Shown here piece by piece: positions 25,156 through 32,869 of a stretch of DNA of 64,000 nucleotides. How positions within the stretch are numbered: the stretch's first letter is position 1; every line of letters starts with the position of its first letter. The notes beneath the pieces were generated by a model that saw nothing but the letters and a program-made list of their open reading frames with translations, did no database searches and had not been told where the DNA came from. Both the position numbers and the translations under genes were made by a program. Origin of the DNA: Massilia soli (GTDB lineage: Bacteria; Pseudomonadota; Gammaproteobacteria; Burkholderiales; Burkholderiaceae_D); contig NZ_JAFBIL020000008.1 of assembly GCF_016809835.1 (NCBI RefSeq), positions 186,001 to 250,000 on the forward strand, read 5' to 3'.

Positions 25156-25410
25156 TTACGGCGTGCCGCGCGCCGGCCAGTACACCGCCGATGTGGTGTT
25201 CTGCTTGGCCGGTGCGGCGTGGTGGACCGCGAACGGCTCTCCTTGCATGCGGTCGATTTCCTTGTCCGGCCCTGGTTGAGCAACAGGCTGTACCATCACC
25301 ATCTCCGGTGTTGCCGCAGCGCCCTCCGGCGCCTTGCCAGGTTCAGGCACGACCAGCCCGAACGCCAGCGCTAGCCCCACACAACTGAGTGCAAATGATC
25401 TTTCAGACAT
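25156..25410 (-). CDS. Small exported protein of unknown function
   Basis: An 84-residue protein starting MSERSFALSCVGLALAFGLV, a short signal-like hydrophobic stretch, followed by a Pro/Ala/Gln-rich region (VVPEPGKAPEGAAATPEM). It ends SAVYWPARGTP. The ribosome-binding site GGAGAAGGAT directly before the ATG is strong, which supports a real gene over the longer upstream frame. I do not recognise a family. It lies convergent to the ATP-grasp gene. Confidence 0.5.
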   Translation of the reverse strand: MSERSFALSCVGLALAFGLVVPEPGKAPEGAAATPEMVMVQPVAQPGPDKEIDRMQGEPFAVHHAAPAKQNTTSAVYWPARGTP

Positions 25411-25677
25411 ATCCTTCTCCCCGGCGGCGTGCGCCTCTTGATGGGCTCGCCGCGAATGACTACTGGTCCTAGTATAGGACGGTTCTGACAGCACACCAGT
25501 AGATTCCGAACACTATTTCTCTCTGCTGGACGCAAACGCAACAGTCCGCTATTGGCGTCTCAGAAAGATATTCTACGGAGAATTCATGTCACGAATATGA
25601 CGACGGAAAAAATAACAAAAGAAAACAACAGTTGAAACTGTGCAACACTAGCGGATCTGATAAAAAAGGAATCAAGC

Positions 25678-26631
25678 ATGCGGAATGGGGTGCTGTGCGG
25701 TTTGCTGGCGGGCGCGTTGTGGGGCATGGTATTCATCGTGCCGGAGATCCTGGCGGCCTTCTCGCCGCTCGAAATGGCGCTCGGCCGCTATGCCGCGTAT
25801 GGGGCGATCGCGCTGGGGCTGATGGCGCCGCGGCTGTCGTCGCTGTTCCGGCGCCTTGCGCGCAGCGACCTTGCCGCCCTGCTGCGCCATGCGCTTGCAG
25901 GCAATATTGTGTATTACATGCTGCTGGCACTGGGCGTCAAGCTGGCCGGCGTGGCGCCGACCTCGCTGATCATCGGGCTGCTGCCGATTGTCGTCACCCT
26001 GATCGGGCATAAGGATCACGGCGCGGCGCCGCTGCGCCAGCTGGCTTTGCCGCTGGCCGTGGTCGGCGCCGGCATCGCCTGCATCAATGTCGATCTCTTC
26101 CTGCACGCGCGCGCGGCCGGCGCCAGCCTGTGGCAGACCGGCGCCGGCGTGCTGTGCGCCAGCGGGGCGCTGCTGTGCTGGAGCTGGTACAGCGTCGACA
26201 ATGCCCGCTACCTGAAAAAGCATCCGCATTTCAGCAGCGCCGAGTGGTCGGCGCTGTACGGCCTGTCGAGCGGCGCGATCGCGCTGGCGATCGCCGCCGT
26301 GGCCCTGCCCTTCTTTTATCATGACATCAGCGGCGCGGCCGGCGCCGCCAGTGGCCGCGACTGGACACTGTTCTGGATCACCAACGCCCTGCTCGCGCTG
26401 GGCGCTTCGGTCATCGGCAACCACTTGTGGAATATCGCCAGCCGCCGGGTCGCGGTGACCTTGTCGGGCCAGCTGATCCTGTTCGAAACCCTGTTCGCCC
26501 TGCTGTACGGCTTCATCTACAAACAGCAGTTCCCGCGGCCACTGGAAATTGCCGCCATCGTGCTGCTGGTGACCGGGGTGGCGTGGTCGGTGCGGGTACA
26601 CGCCATGGAAGCGCAGCCGGCGCCGCCCTGA
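25678..26631 (+). CDS. EamA-type DMT transporter
   Basis: A 317-residue inner-membrane transporter of the drug/metabolite superfamily, with ten hydrophobic helices in two EamA repeats. Repeat 1 starts MRNGVLCGLLAGALWGMVFI, with the family's Trp-Gly pair; repeat 2 starts near GAGVLCASGALLCWSWYSV. The segment GVAPTSLIIGLLPIVVTLI is typical. Substrates are usually metabolites or amino acids and cannot be fixed here. An AAGGAA site precedes the ATG. The 267 bp upstream are AT-rich and probably hold the promoter. It ends 12 bp from the convergent HDOD gene. Confidence 0.88.
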   Translation: MRNGVLCGLLAGALWGMVFIVPEILAAFSPLEMALGRYAAYGAIALGLMAPRLSSLFRRLARSDLAALLRHALAGNIVYYMLLALGVKLAGVAPTSLIIGLLPIVVTLIGHKDHGAAPLRQLALPLAVVGAGIACINVDLFLHARAAGASLWQTGAGVLCASGALLCWSWYSVDNARYLKKHPHFSSAEWSALYGLSSGAIALAIAAVALPFFYHDISGAAGAASGRDWTLFWITNALLALGASVIGNHLWNIASRRVAVTLSGQLILFETLFALLYGFIYKQQFPRPLEIAAIVLLVTGVAWSVRVHAMEAQPAPP

Positions 26632-26643
26632 ACGGCGCCCGCC

Positions 26644-27525
26644 TCAGTGCAGGATCAGGCAGGCTTCCTCGTACTGCGCCTCGGTCTCGCGGAAAATCGC
26701 GCGCAGCATGTCGCCTTCGAGGCGCAGGCTGGCCCAGGCTTCGCCGGACAATGCCGGCACCAGCGCATCGGCGTCGCCCAGGTCGAGCGCGTGGACGATG
26801 GCGTTGGCGACGTGGACGATGCTCGCCAGGTCGCCCAGGTCATCGACCGCGGGCGCGTGGTGGAAGCCGATTGCGCGCAGCAGCTGCGGCGGAAACCGCC
26901 ACGCCTCGGCCAGCATCAGGCCGACCTGCTGGTGGGTCATGCCCAGCACCTGCTGCTCGGCGTCGACCTGCCAGGCATCGTGTTCATCGCGCCAGGCCAG
27001 CGCCGCGCCGTATTGCCGGGGGAAGCGCGTGGCCAGCACCAGCCGGCCGATGTCGTGCAGCAGCCCGCCCAGGAAGGCCTGCTCCGGGTTCAGGCGGGTG
27101 CGGCGCGCGACGTTGCGCGCACAGACCGCGGTGGCCATCGAATGGCGCCAGAACTGCGACAGCTCGCGCTGCGTCCCGGTTCCGGCGGGCAACACATTGA
27201 CGATGGCGCCGGCCGCCACCAGCGTGCGCACCGTATCGAAGCCCAGCATCATGATGGCCTGATTGATGGTCTTGACCTTCGCGCTCAGCCCGTAGAACGA
27301 CGAATTGGCCACCCGCAGGGTGCGCGCCGTGAGTGCCTGGTCGTGCGAAATGGCGTCAGCCAGCCGGCCGATATCGACGTCCGGGTCGTCGAAACTGCTC
27401 ATCAGCTCGAGCACGATGGTCGGCAAGGCCGGCAGGTCGAGGATGTTACGCGCCACCTCGACGCGGGCCAGCGTGTTGGCGCCCGTGACAGCGGCTGGCG
27501 CGCCGGCCTGGATCTGCCCGGCCAT
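26644..27525 (-). CDS. HDOD-domain signalling protein
   Basis: A 293-residue protein made mostly of one HDOD domain (residues 25-225). The start of the domain is LPALPTIVLELMSSFDDPD, followed by SHDQALTARTLRVANSSFYG and the HD-like remnant GGLLHDIGRLVLA. HDOD domains lack full HD phosphodiesterase ligands and act as signalling or scaffold modules, often with two-component and c-di-GMP systems. Its ATG overlaps the stop of the response regulator gene by one base, making it the last gene of the kinase-regulator-HDOD operon. Confidence 0.88.
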   Translation of the reverse strand: MAGQIQAGAPAAVTGANTLARVEVARNILDLPALPTIVLELMSSFDDPDVDIGRLADAISHDQALTARTLRVANSSFYGLSAKVKTINQAIMMLGFDTVRTLVAAGAIVNVLPAGTGTQRELSQFWRHSMATAVCARNVARRTRLNPEQAFLGGLLHDIGRLVLATRFPRQYGAALAWRDEHDAWQVDAEQQVLGMTHQQVGLMLAEAWRFPPQLLRAIGFHHAPAVDDLGDLASIVHVANAIVHALDLGDADALVPALSGEAWASLRLEGDMLRAIFRETEAQYEEACLILH

Positions 27526-28157
27526 CAGGCGACCAGCCCGAACTTCAGCGCATAGCGGATCAGGGCCGCGTTGGACGCCAGGCCCATTTTCTTGAAGATG
27601 CGGGCGCGATAGGTGTTGACCGAGCTGATGCTGATGCCCAGCTCGGCCGACACCTGCTTGATCTGGCGTCCGGAACCGATCATGCGCAGCACATCGCGCT
27701 CGCGCGCGGTCAGGGTTTCATGCACCGCCAGCTGTTGCGGCGCGGTGGCGTCGGTGACCAGCAGTTCGGCCAGGTGCTCGCTGATGTAGCTGGCGCCGCT
27801 GGTGACGCGGCGCACCGCCTGGATCAGCTCTTCGGCGGCCATCGCCTTGGTCACGTAGCCGGCGGCGCCGGCGCGCAGCGCGGCCACCGCGAATTGCTCT
27901 TCCGGGAACATCGACAGGATCAGCACGCACTGGTGCGGGAAGCGCGCCTTGAGCTCGAGCAGCCCGGCCAGGCCTTCGTAATTGGGCAGCGACAGGTCGA
28001 GGATGACGACATCGGGCGCATGCTCGGGGATCAGCGCGAGCAGCTCGGCGAAGCCCGCCGCCTCGCCGACGATGCGCAGGTCCTTCGACGAGCGAATGAT
28101 TTTCTTGATGCCCTCGCGGATCAGCGCGTGGTCGTCGGCGATCACAATGTTGGTCAA
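27525..28157 (-). CDS. NarL/FixJ-family response regulator
   Basis: A 210-residue DNA-binding response regulator. The receiver has IADDHALIREG (acidic pair), VILDLSLPNYEG (phospho-Asp) and YVTKAMAAEEL (conserved Lys). The LuxR-type helix-turn-helix is LTARERDVLRMIGSGRQIK and SISSVNTYRARIFKKMGL. Translation must start at a TTG (with GAG upstream) to give MTNIVIADDH, because there is no ATG near the domain start and the upstream 92-codon extension overlaps the kinase gene. It lies 34 bp after the kinase gene and pairs with it. Confidence 0.92.
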   Translation of the reverse strand: MTNIVIADDHALIREGIKKIIRSSKDLRIVGEAAGFAELLALIPEHAPDVVILDLSLPNYEGLAGLLELKARFPHQCVLILSMFPEEQFAVAALRAGAAGYVTKAMAAEELIQAVRRVTSGASYISEHLAELLVTDATAPQQLAVHETLTARERDVLRMIGSGRQIKQVSAELGISISSVNTYRARIFKKMGLASNAALIRYALKFGLVA

Positions 28158-28191
28158 TGTCGTCTCGATTCTGTTATGTGACGACAGTGTA

Positions 28192-30162
28192 TCAAGGATG
28201 GCGGAACTCTGACACCGGCAACAGTGCCGACAACAAGGTGCCGCCCGCCGCCAGCCGGCGGATCGCCACGCGCCCGCCCACCAGGACGGCGCGCTCGCGC
28301 ATGCCGACCAGCCCGAGGGTGCCGGACTGGCGCACCCGCGCCTGGGCGATGCCGATCCCGTTATCGCGCACGCGCAGCAGTATCCGGTGCCCGCGCCGCT
28401 GCACGCTGATCGCCACGCAGGTCGCGCGCGCATGGCGCAGGATGTTGGTCAGCCCTTCCTGGAGGATCCGGAACAGCGCCGCGGCGCCGGCGCAGGTCGG
28501 CCCGCCGGTGGCCGCCGGCAAGTCCAGCTCGACCCGTACCCGGGTGCGCCGCTCGAAGTCGCGCGCGTGCCAGTCGACTGCCGCATACAGCCCCTGGCTG
28601 TCGATCTCCGGAGGGCGCAGCTGCATGGCGATCGAGCGCGCCGAGTCGATCGCCTGGTCGAGGGTGTCGGAGGCGCTGCTCAGCTCCTGCACCAGTTTGC
28701 GGCGCGGCAGTCCCGCGCTGCTGCTCTGGACATCTTCCAGCAGCAGCTTGATGTCGATCTTGGCCGCCGACAGGATTTGCCCGAGCTGGTCGTGCACTTC
28801 GCGCGCCAGCGCGATCCGTTCGTCCTTGCGCACGTGCTGCAGCCAGTCGTACAGGAAGCGCAGCTCGTTGCGCGAGGCAAGGATCTCGTCGGCGGCAGCC
28901 TTGCGGCTGCTGATGTCCTGGACGATCTTGACGAGGTAGCGCGGGCGGCCGTCTTCGCCGTCGATGGTGCCGACGAAGTTCTCGACCCAGCTCACGCCGC
29001 CGTCGGGACGGCGGAAGCGCGTCTCGGTCAGGAAGGTATCGGCCTCGCCGGCGCGCAGCTTCTCGAGCAGCACCTGGTTCAGCGCCGCATCCGACGGCTC
29101 CGACAGGTGCTCGATGGTGAGCGCGCGTAGCTGCGCGCCGCTCAGGCCGACCAGGCGTTCGAAGGCGGCGTTGGCGCGCACGATGCGCCCCTCGAAATCG
29201 GCCATCACGATGCCGGCCGGCGAGCGCTCGAACACCGCCTCGAGCAGCGCATTGGCGGTGTTCAGGTCGCGCGTGCGCTGCAGCACCCGCATCTCCAGTT
29301 CGGCGTTGGCCTGCTTCAGGCGCGCCTCGGCCGTCTTGCGCCGCGTGATCTCGTTGCCGAACGCGATCGCGCCGCCCCCGCCCGGATAGCAGCGCACGCT
29401 GAACCAGCGGTTGCTCGGGGTGTGCAGGAAGTTCAGGTTCACCGCCCGGTGCTCGCCCATGGCGCGCCGCAAGGCGGCCGCGACCGGGCCAAATTCGGGC
29501 GCCACCTCGGTCAGCACCTGGCCGATCAGCTGCTCGGCCGGCAGCGCCACCATCGGCGGATCGCTTTTTTTGACAGCGACGATGCGCAGATCGGCATCGA
29601 CGTTGAGAAAGGCGTCCCCGGCGCCGTCCATGATGCTGGCCAGGTCGCCGCGCACCTCCGCGAGCTCGCTCAGCAGCCCGGCCAAGCGCTCGCCGGCGGC
29701 GCGCCGGGTGCGCGCCAGCGTCACCTGCGACCGTACCAGCGCGGCCAGTTCGCGCGCGCTGAACGGCCTGGCCAGGTAGTCGTCGGCGCCGGCGGCCAGC
29801 GCCTCGGCGCGCGCGGCGTCGCCCGCTTCGGCCGCCAGCACGATTAGCGGAATCGCCGCCACCGGGTCGACGGCGCGCACCGCGCGCAGCAGCGGCACGA
29901 CCGCCGCCGGCAGTGCCAGGTCAAGCACGATGATGTCGGGCCGCTCGGCGCCGATCGCCGCCACGATGGCCTGGGCATCGGCCGCGACCACCGGCCACGG
30001 CGCAAGCCAGTGTTCGGGCTGGACCAGCGCGCCGGGGCTGTCGCTGGCGACGAGCACCCGGCCCAGCTCGGCTTGGGCGGCGCCGTCGGCGTCATTCGGC
30101 CCCGCGCGGTCTGCGCGCGCGCCGTCAACCCCGGGTCCGGCCTTGTTCGACTCATTCGCCAT
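28192..30162 (-). CDS. Hybrid PAS sensor histidine kinase (receiver-PAS-PAS-HisKA_3)
   Basis: A 656-residue soluble kinase. An N-terminal receiver (about 35-150) has VLDLALP with a phospho-Asp, but the conserved Lys is Arg (YLARPFS) and the acidic pair is only SD, so it may be poorly switchable. Two PAS domains follow (about 175-285 and 305-425, with ITRRKTAEA and DISSRKAAA ends). The HisKA_3 dimerisation helix is LAREVHDQLGQILSAAK with the phospho-His. The ATPase has LTNILRHARA, RVRDNGIGI and GLVGMRERA. There are no membrane helices. It phosphorylates the NarL-type regulator encoded next. The ATG was chosen over a TTG four codons upstream. Confidence 0.92.
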   Translation of the reverse strand: MANESNKAGPGVDGARADRAGPNDADGAAQAELGRVLVASDSPGALVQPEHWLAPWPVVAADAQAIVAAIGAERPDIIVLDLALPAAVVPLLRAVRAVDPVAAIPLIVLAAEAGDAARAEALAAGADDYLARPFSARELAALVRSQVTLARTRRAAGERLAGLLSELAEVRGDLASIMDGAGDAFLNVDADLRIVAVKKSDPPMVALPAEQLIGQVLTEVAPEFGPVAAALRRAMGEHRAVNLNFLHTPSNRWFSVRCYPGGGGAIAFGNEITRRKTAEARLKQANAELEMRVLQRTRDLNTANALLEAVFERSPAGIVMADFEGRIVRANAAFERLVGLSGAQLRALTIEHLSEPSDAALNQVLLEKLRAGEADTFLTETRFRRPDGGVSWVENFVGTIDGEDGRPRYLVKIVQDISSRKAAADEILASRNELRFLYDWLQHVRKDERIALAREVHDQLGQILSAAKIDIKLLLEDVQSSSAGLPRRKLVQELSSASDTLDQAIDSARSIAMQLRPPEIDSQGLYAAVDWHARDFERRTRVRVELDLPAATGGPTCAGAAALFRILQEGLTNILRHARATCVAISVQRRGHRILLRVRDNGIGIAQARVRQSGTLGLVGMRERAVLVGGRVAIRRLAAGGTLLSALLPVSEFRHP

Positions 30163-30263
30163 TGTTTTGCGCAATCAGGGAAATCGGGACGCGGGAAGAC
30201 CGCGGCCCGGGGCACAGCATACCGCTTTCCCTAGCGCAAGCCAAGTTGGCAGCCACTGGCCGC

Positions 30264-30992
30264 TTATCTGGCGCTGCGCAGGTCGTCCACCGGTTCGCGG
30301 CCGTATCCGGGCGCGAGCATGTACTCGACCAGCGCGCGCGCGGTCTGCTGGGGCGGGCTCAGTTCGCCCGCGCGCTGCAGCTCGATGAAGCGCTCGCGCA
30401 GCGGAAAGCGCGCGGCCGGGGTGGCGCGGATTTCGGCCTGCATGCCGGTATCGATGACCCCGGGCGCCAGGCTGCAAATGCGCACCCCGGCCAGCGCGTC
30501 GAGCGCGACCGCGCGCGCATGCTGGTCGAGCGCGGCCTTGGTGGCGCAATAGACGCTCCAGCCCGGATAAGCGCTGCGCCCGGCGCCGCTGGACACGTGC
30601 ATGATGCGGCGCTCGGCCGCTTCGCTCTGCGCCACCACGGCGGCGGCCAGCATCATCGGCGCGGCGACGTTGAGCATCACGGCGCGCGCCACCTCGAGCG
30701 GGTCGTGGTCGCTCAGGCTGCCCACCGGCTGCACCATGCCGGCGTTGTTAATCAGGAGGATGGCATTGTCGCCCGCCATGAAGTGGCGCAGCGCGCTGCC
30801 GCCAAGCCACGCCCCCAGCGCGCCGGCGTCGGCCAGGTCGATGTCGATCTGGGCCAGCAGGCCGGGACAACGTGCCTGCATCTCGGGCGAAAAGGAACGC
30901 GCCAGCCCGAGCACCGGGATGTCGCGCGCGAGCAGGTCGGAGGCGATGGCCGCACCCAGCCCTTTGGTATGTCCGGTAACGATTGCTTTCAT
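30264..30992 (-). CDS. Short-chain dehydrogenase/reductase
   Basis: A 242-residue NAD(P)-dependent oxidoreductase. It has the TGHTKGLG cofactor loop, NNAGMV, HVSSGAG with the catalytic Ser and YCATK with Tyr and Lys. The sequence VLLINNAGMVQPVG-like segment and the overall length resemble the benzil-reductase/YueD type of SDR, but the substrate is not defined. A 7-bp inverted repeat lies 22 bp upstream of its start. It is monocistronic as far as can be seen. Confidence 0.87.
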   Translation of the reverse strand: MKAIVTGHTKGLGAAIASDLLARDIPVLGLARSFSPEMQARCPGLLAQIDIDLADAGALGAWLGGSALRHFMAGDNAILLINNAGMVQPVGSLSDHDPLEVARAVMLNVAAPMMLAAAVVAQSEAAERRIMHVSSGAGRSAYPGWSVYCATKAALDQHARAVALDALAGVRICSLAPGVIDTGMQAEIRATPAARFPLRERFIELQRAGELSPPQQTARALVEYMLAPGYGREPVDDLRSAR

Positions 30993-31013
30993 GCTGGCAC
31001 CCTGTTCGACAGG

Positions 31014-31031
31014 CGAGTCGGAAGCGACTCG
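31014..31031. repeat. Inverted repeat CGAGTCG-GAAG-CGACTCG
   Basis: Perfect 7-bp arms with a four-base centre, located 22 bp before the SDR start. In RNA it would form a small stable hairpin; in DNA it could be an operator. No T-tract follows on either strand, so it is not an ordinary terminator. Confidence 0.5.
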
Positions 31032-31125
31032 ATACCCTCATGTTAGCACCGGCGGCGCGCGCACGCGGCGCGCCAGCGCCGGCGCGGGCCTTGTTTCTGC
31101 AGCAGGTGGCTTGAAGGAAAAGCGG

Positions 31126-32766
31126 CTAGCGCAGCAGCGACAGCACGGTGCGCGGCACGTTGTTCGCTTGCGCGACCATCGCGGTGCCGGCTTGCTGGAG
31201 GATCTGAGCGCGCGTGAGCGCGGCCGTTTCGGCCGCATAGTCGGTATCGACGATGCGCGAGCGGCTGGCGGCGAGGTTTTCGCTGCTAATGGCGGCGGCG
31301 CTGGCGGCAATTTCCAGCCGCTTGCTCGATGCGCCGACCGACGTGCGCTGGTTCGAGACAAACGCCAGCGCCTCGTCGATGTGGCGGATCGCGATCGACG
31401 TACGCCTGAGATCGAGGCCGTCGAGGCCGAGCGCGCCGGCATTCATCGCCGACAGGCTGATCTCGATATGGTCGGTCGCATTGGCGCCGACCTGAATCTG
31501 CACCTTGCGCATGGCGGTGGTGCTGCTGGTTTCCGGGAACACCACGTTGAACCCCGCCAGCGGCTTGTCGGGCGGACGGTCGCTGCCATCGGGAATCACG
31601 CTGCGCGCGTCCCGCTCCGGTCCGCCGTCGGCGTCGAGTCCGCCGATGGCGCCGGTGTCGGCATTGTTCAGGTTCATCACGTTCTGGATGTAGTCGACGC
31701 CGTTGGCCTTGAAGTCGGCGACGAACGCCGCCTCGTCGGCGATGGCGCCGTTGGTCACCGCGTTGAGCGCCTGGGTCAGCGTGTTGCCGCGGTTATCGCC
31801 GAGGTAAGTCATGATGCCCTTGATGCCGCCTTCGACGCCCATCTCCTTCAGCTGGTCGTGCATGTAGCGGGTGGCCGCGAAGCCGCCCGCGTAGACCGAG
31901 TTCTCGAAGTCAGCGACAAATGCCGTGGTGGCCGCGGTTGCGCCGTTGTTGGTTGCGCCGCGCACCCGGTCGTCGGCGCCGTGGATCAGCTCGGCGGCGC
32001 CCTCGATGAACCAGCCCGGCAGGTTCATGCCGGTATCGCGGTACATCACCGCGTGCACCATTTCGTGCGCGACGATCCGGTCGAGGCCGTCGCCGCCATC
32101 GGCGGTACCAGTCAGCGTGAAGTCGCTCATGTCGAGCGCCATCATCAGGTTCGGCCATGCCACATAAGCGAGCACATTCGAGGGCCCGTCGTTCAGGGCG
32201 TCGAGGTCAATGCGCAGGTTGGCGCCGTCGCCCTGGATGCCGTAATACTTGCTGATCAGCTTTTCCGACTGGGTCAGCCAGCCGCCCGACTTCAAGCCGT
32301 CGATGACGGCGCGCTTGGCCTTGTCGCCGCCAATGCTGCCGAGGTCTTGCGAGAACACCGCCTCGCCGTTGAATTCGGTGTTGGTGCCGATCTCGGTGAT
32401 GCTTGCCAGGATTTCGCGCGCTTCTTGCTGCAGCGCTTCGCGGTCGCTCGACGAGAAGCTCGACGAACCGCCCTGCACCGCCAGCTGGCGCAGGCGCTGC
32501 AGGTTTTCGGTCACCTGGGCCATGGCCCCGTCGGCCACCTGCAGCATCGAGGCCGCGTCATTGATGTTGCGCCCGGCCTGGTTCAAGCCGTTCAGGCTCG
32601 AGGTCATGCGATCGGAAATGGCCAGGCCTGCCGCATCGTCCTTCGCGCCATTGATCCGCAGCCCGCTCGACAGCCGGCTGATGGTGCGCGCGATGTCCTC
32701 TCCCGCTGCGGAGGCGCGCCGCTGCGCGTGCAGCGATAGGACATTGGTAGAAATCGACAGCGACAT
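31126..32766 (-). CDS. Flagellin with inserted zinc metalloprotease domain (flagellinolysin)
   Basis: A 546-residue flagellin instead of the usual 270-500. The N-terminal D0/D1 part (residues 1-140: SISTNVLSLHAQRR, SSGLRINGAKDDAAGLAISD) and the C-terminal part (about 415-546, ending RTVLSLLR) are normal flagellin. Between them the surface-exposed region carries a protease domain with the zinc motif HEMVH (H234, E235, H238) and, 17 residues on, a third ligand in GWFIEGAAELIHG. This is the arrangement known as flagellinolysin, a collagenase-like gluzincin displayed on the filament. Start at ATG; an in-frame TTG lies three codons upstream. No other flagellar gene is nearby. Confidence 0.9.
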   Translation of the reverse strand: MSLSISTNVLSLHAQRRASAAGEDIARTISRLSSGLRINGAKDDAAGLAISDRMTSSLNGLNQAGRNINDAASMLQVADGAMAQVTENLQRLRQLAVQGGSSSFSSSDREALQQEAREILASITEIGTNTEFNGEAVFSQDLGSIGGDKAKRAVIDGLKSGGWLTQSEKLISKYYGIQGDGANLRIDLDALNDGPSNVLAYVAWPNLMMALDMSDFTLTGTADGGDGLDRIVAHEMVHAVMYRDTGMNLPGWFIEGAAELIHGADDRVRGATNNGATAATTAFVADFENSVYAGGFAATRYMHDQLKEMGVEGGIKGIMTYLGDNRGNTLTQALNAVTNGAIADEAAFVADFKANGVDYIQNVMNLNNADTGAIGGLDADGGPERDARSVIPDGSDRPPDKPLAGFNVVFPETSSTTAMRKVQIQVGANATDHIEISLSAMNAGALGLDGLDLRRTSIAIRHIDEALAFVSNQRTSVGASSKRLEIAASAAAISSENLAASRSRIVDTDYAAETAALTRAQILQQAGTAMVAQANNVPRTVLSLLR

Positions 32767-32796
32767 GGTGGGCAAGCCCGTAATGGTTCCTCACCT

Positions 32797-32823
32797 GTAA
32801 CGGCACCCAAATTCGTTTCTTGA
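32797..32823 (-). promoter_or_regulatory. Sigma-28 (FliA) promoter of the flagellin gene
   Basis: On the minus strand TCAAGAAA, an 11-bp spacer and GCCGTTAC match the FliA consensus TAAAGTTT-N11-GCCGATAA at 5 of 8 and 6 of 8 positions with exact spacing. The predicted start is near 32790. The region is AT-rich compared with neighbours. It implies late-class flagellar expression. Confidence 0.72.
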
Positions 32824-32869
32824 GATAACTTTACGAAAATTTTCCAAAAAACTTGTAATTCCCACATCA

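Noticed and set aside
24957..25283. 108-codon minus-strand frame after the ATP-grasp gene
   Set aside because: Arg/Ala/Pro-rich frame overlapping the supported small exported protein; no start signal.
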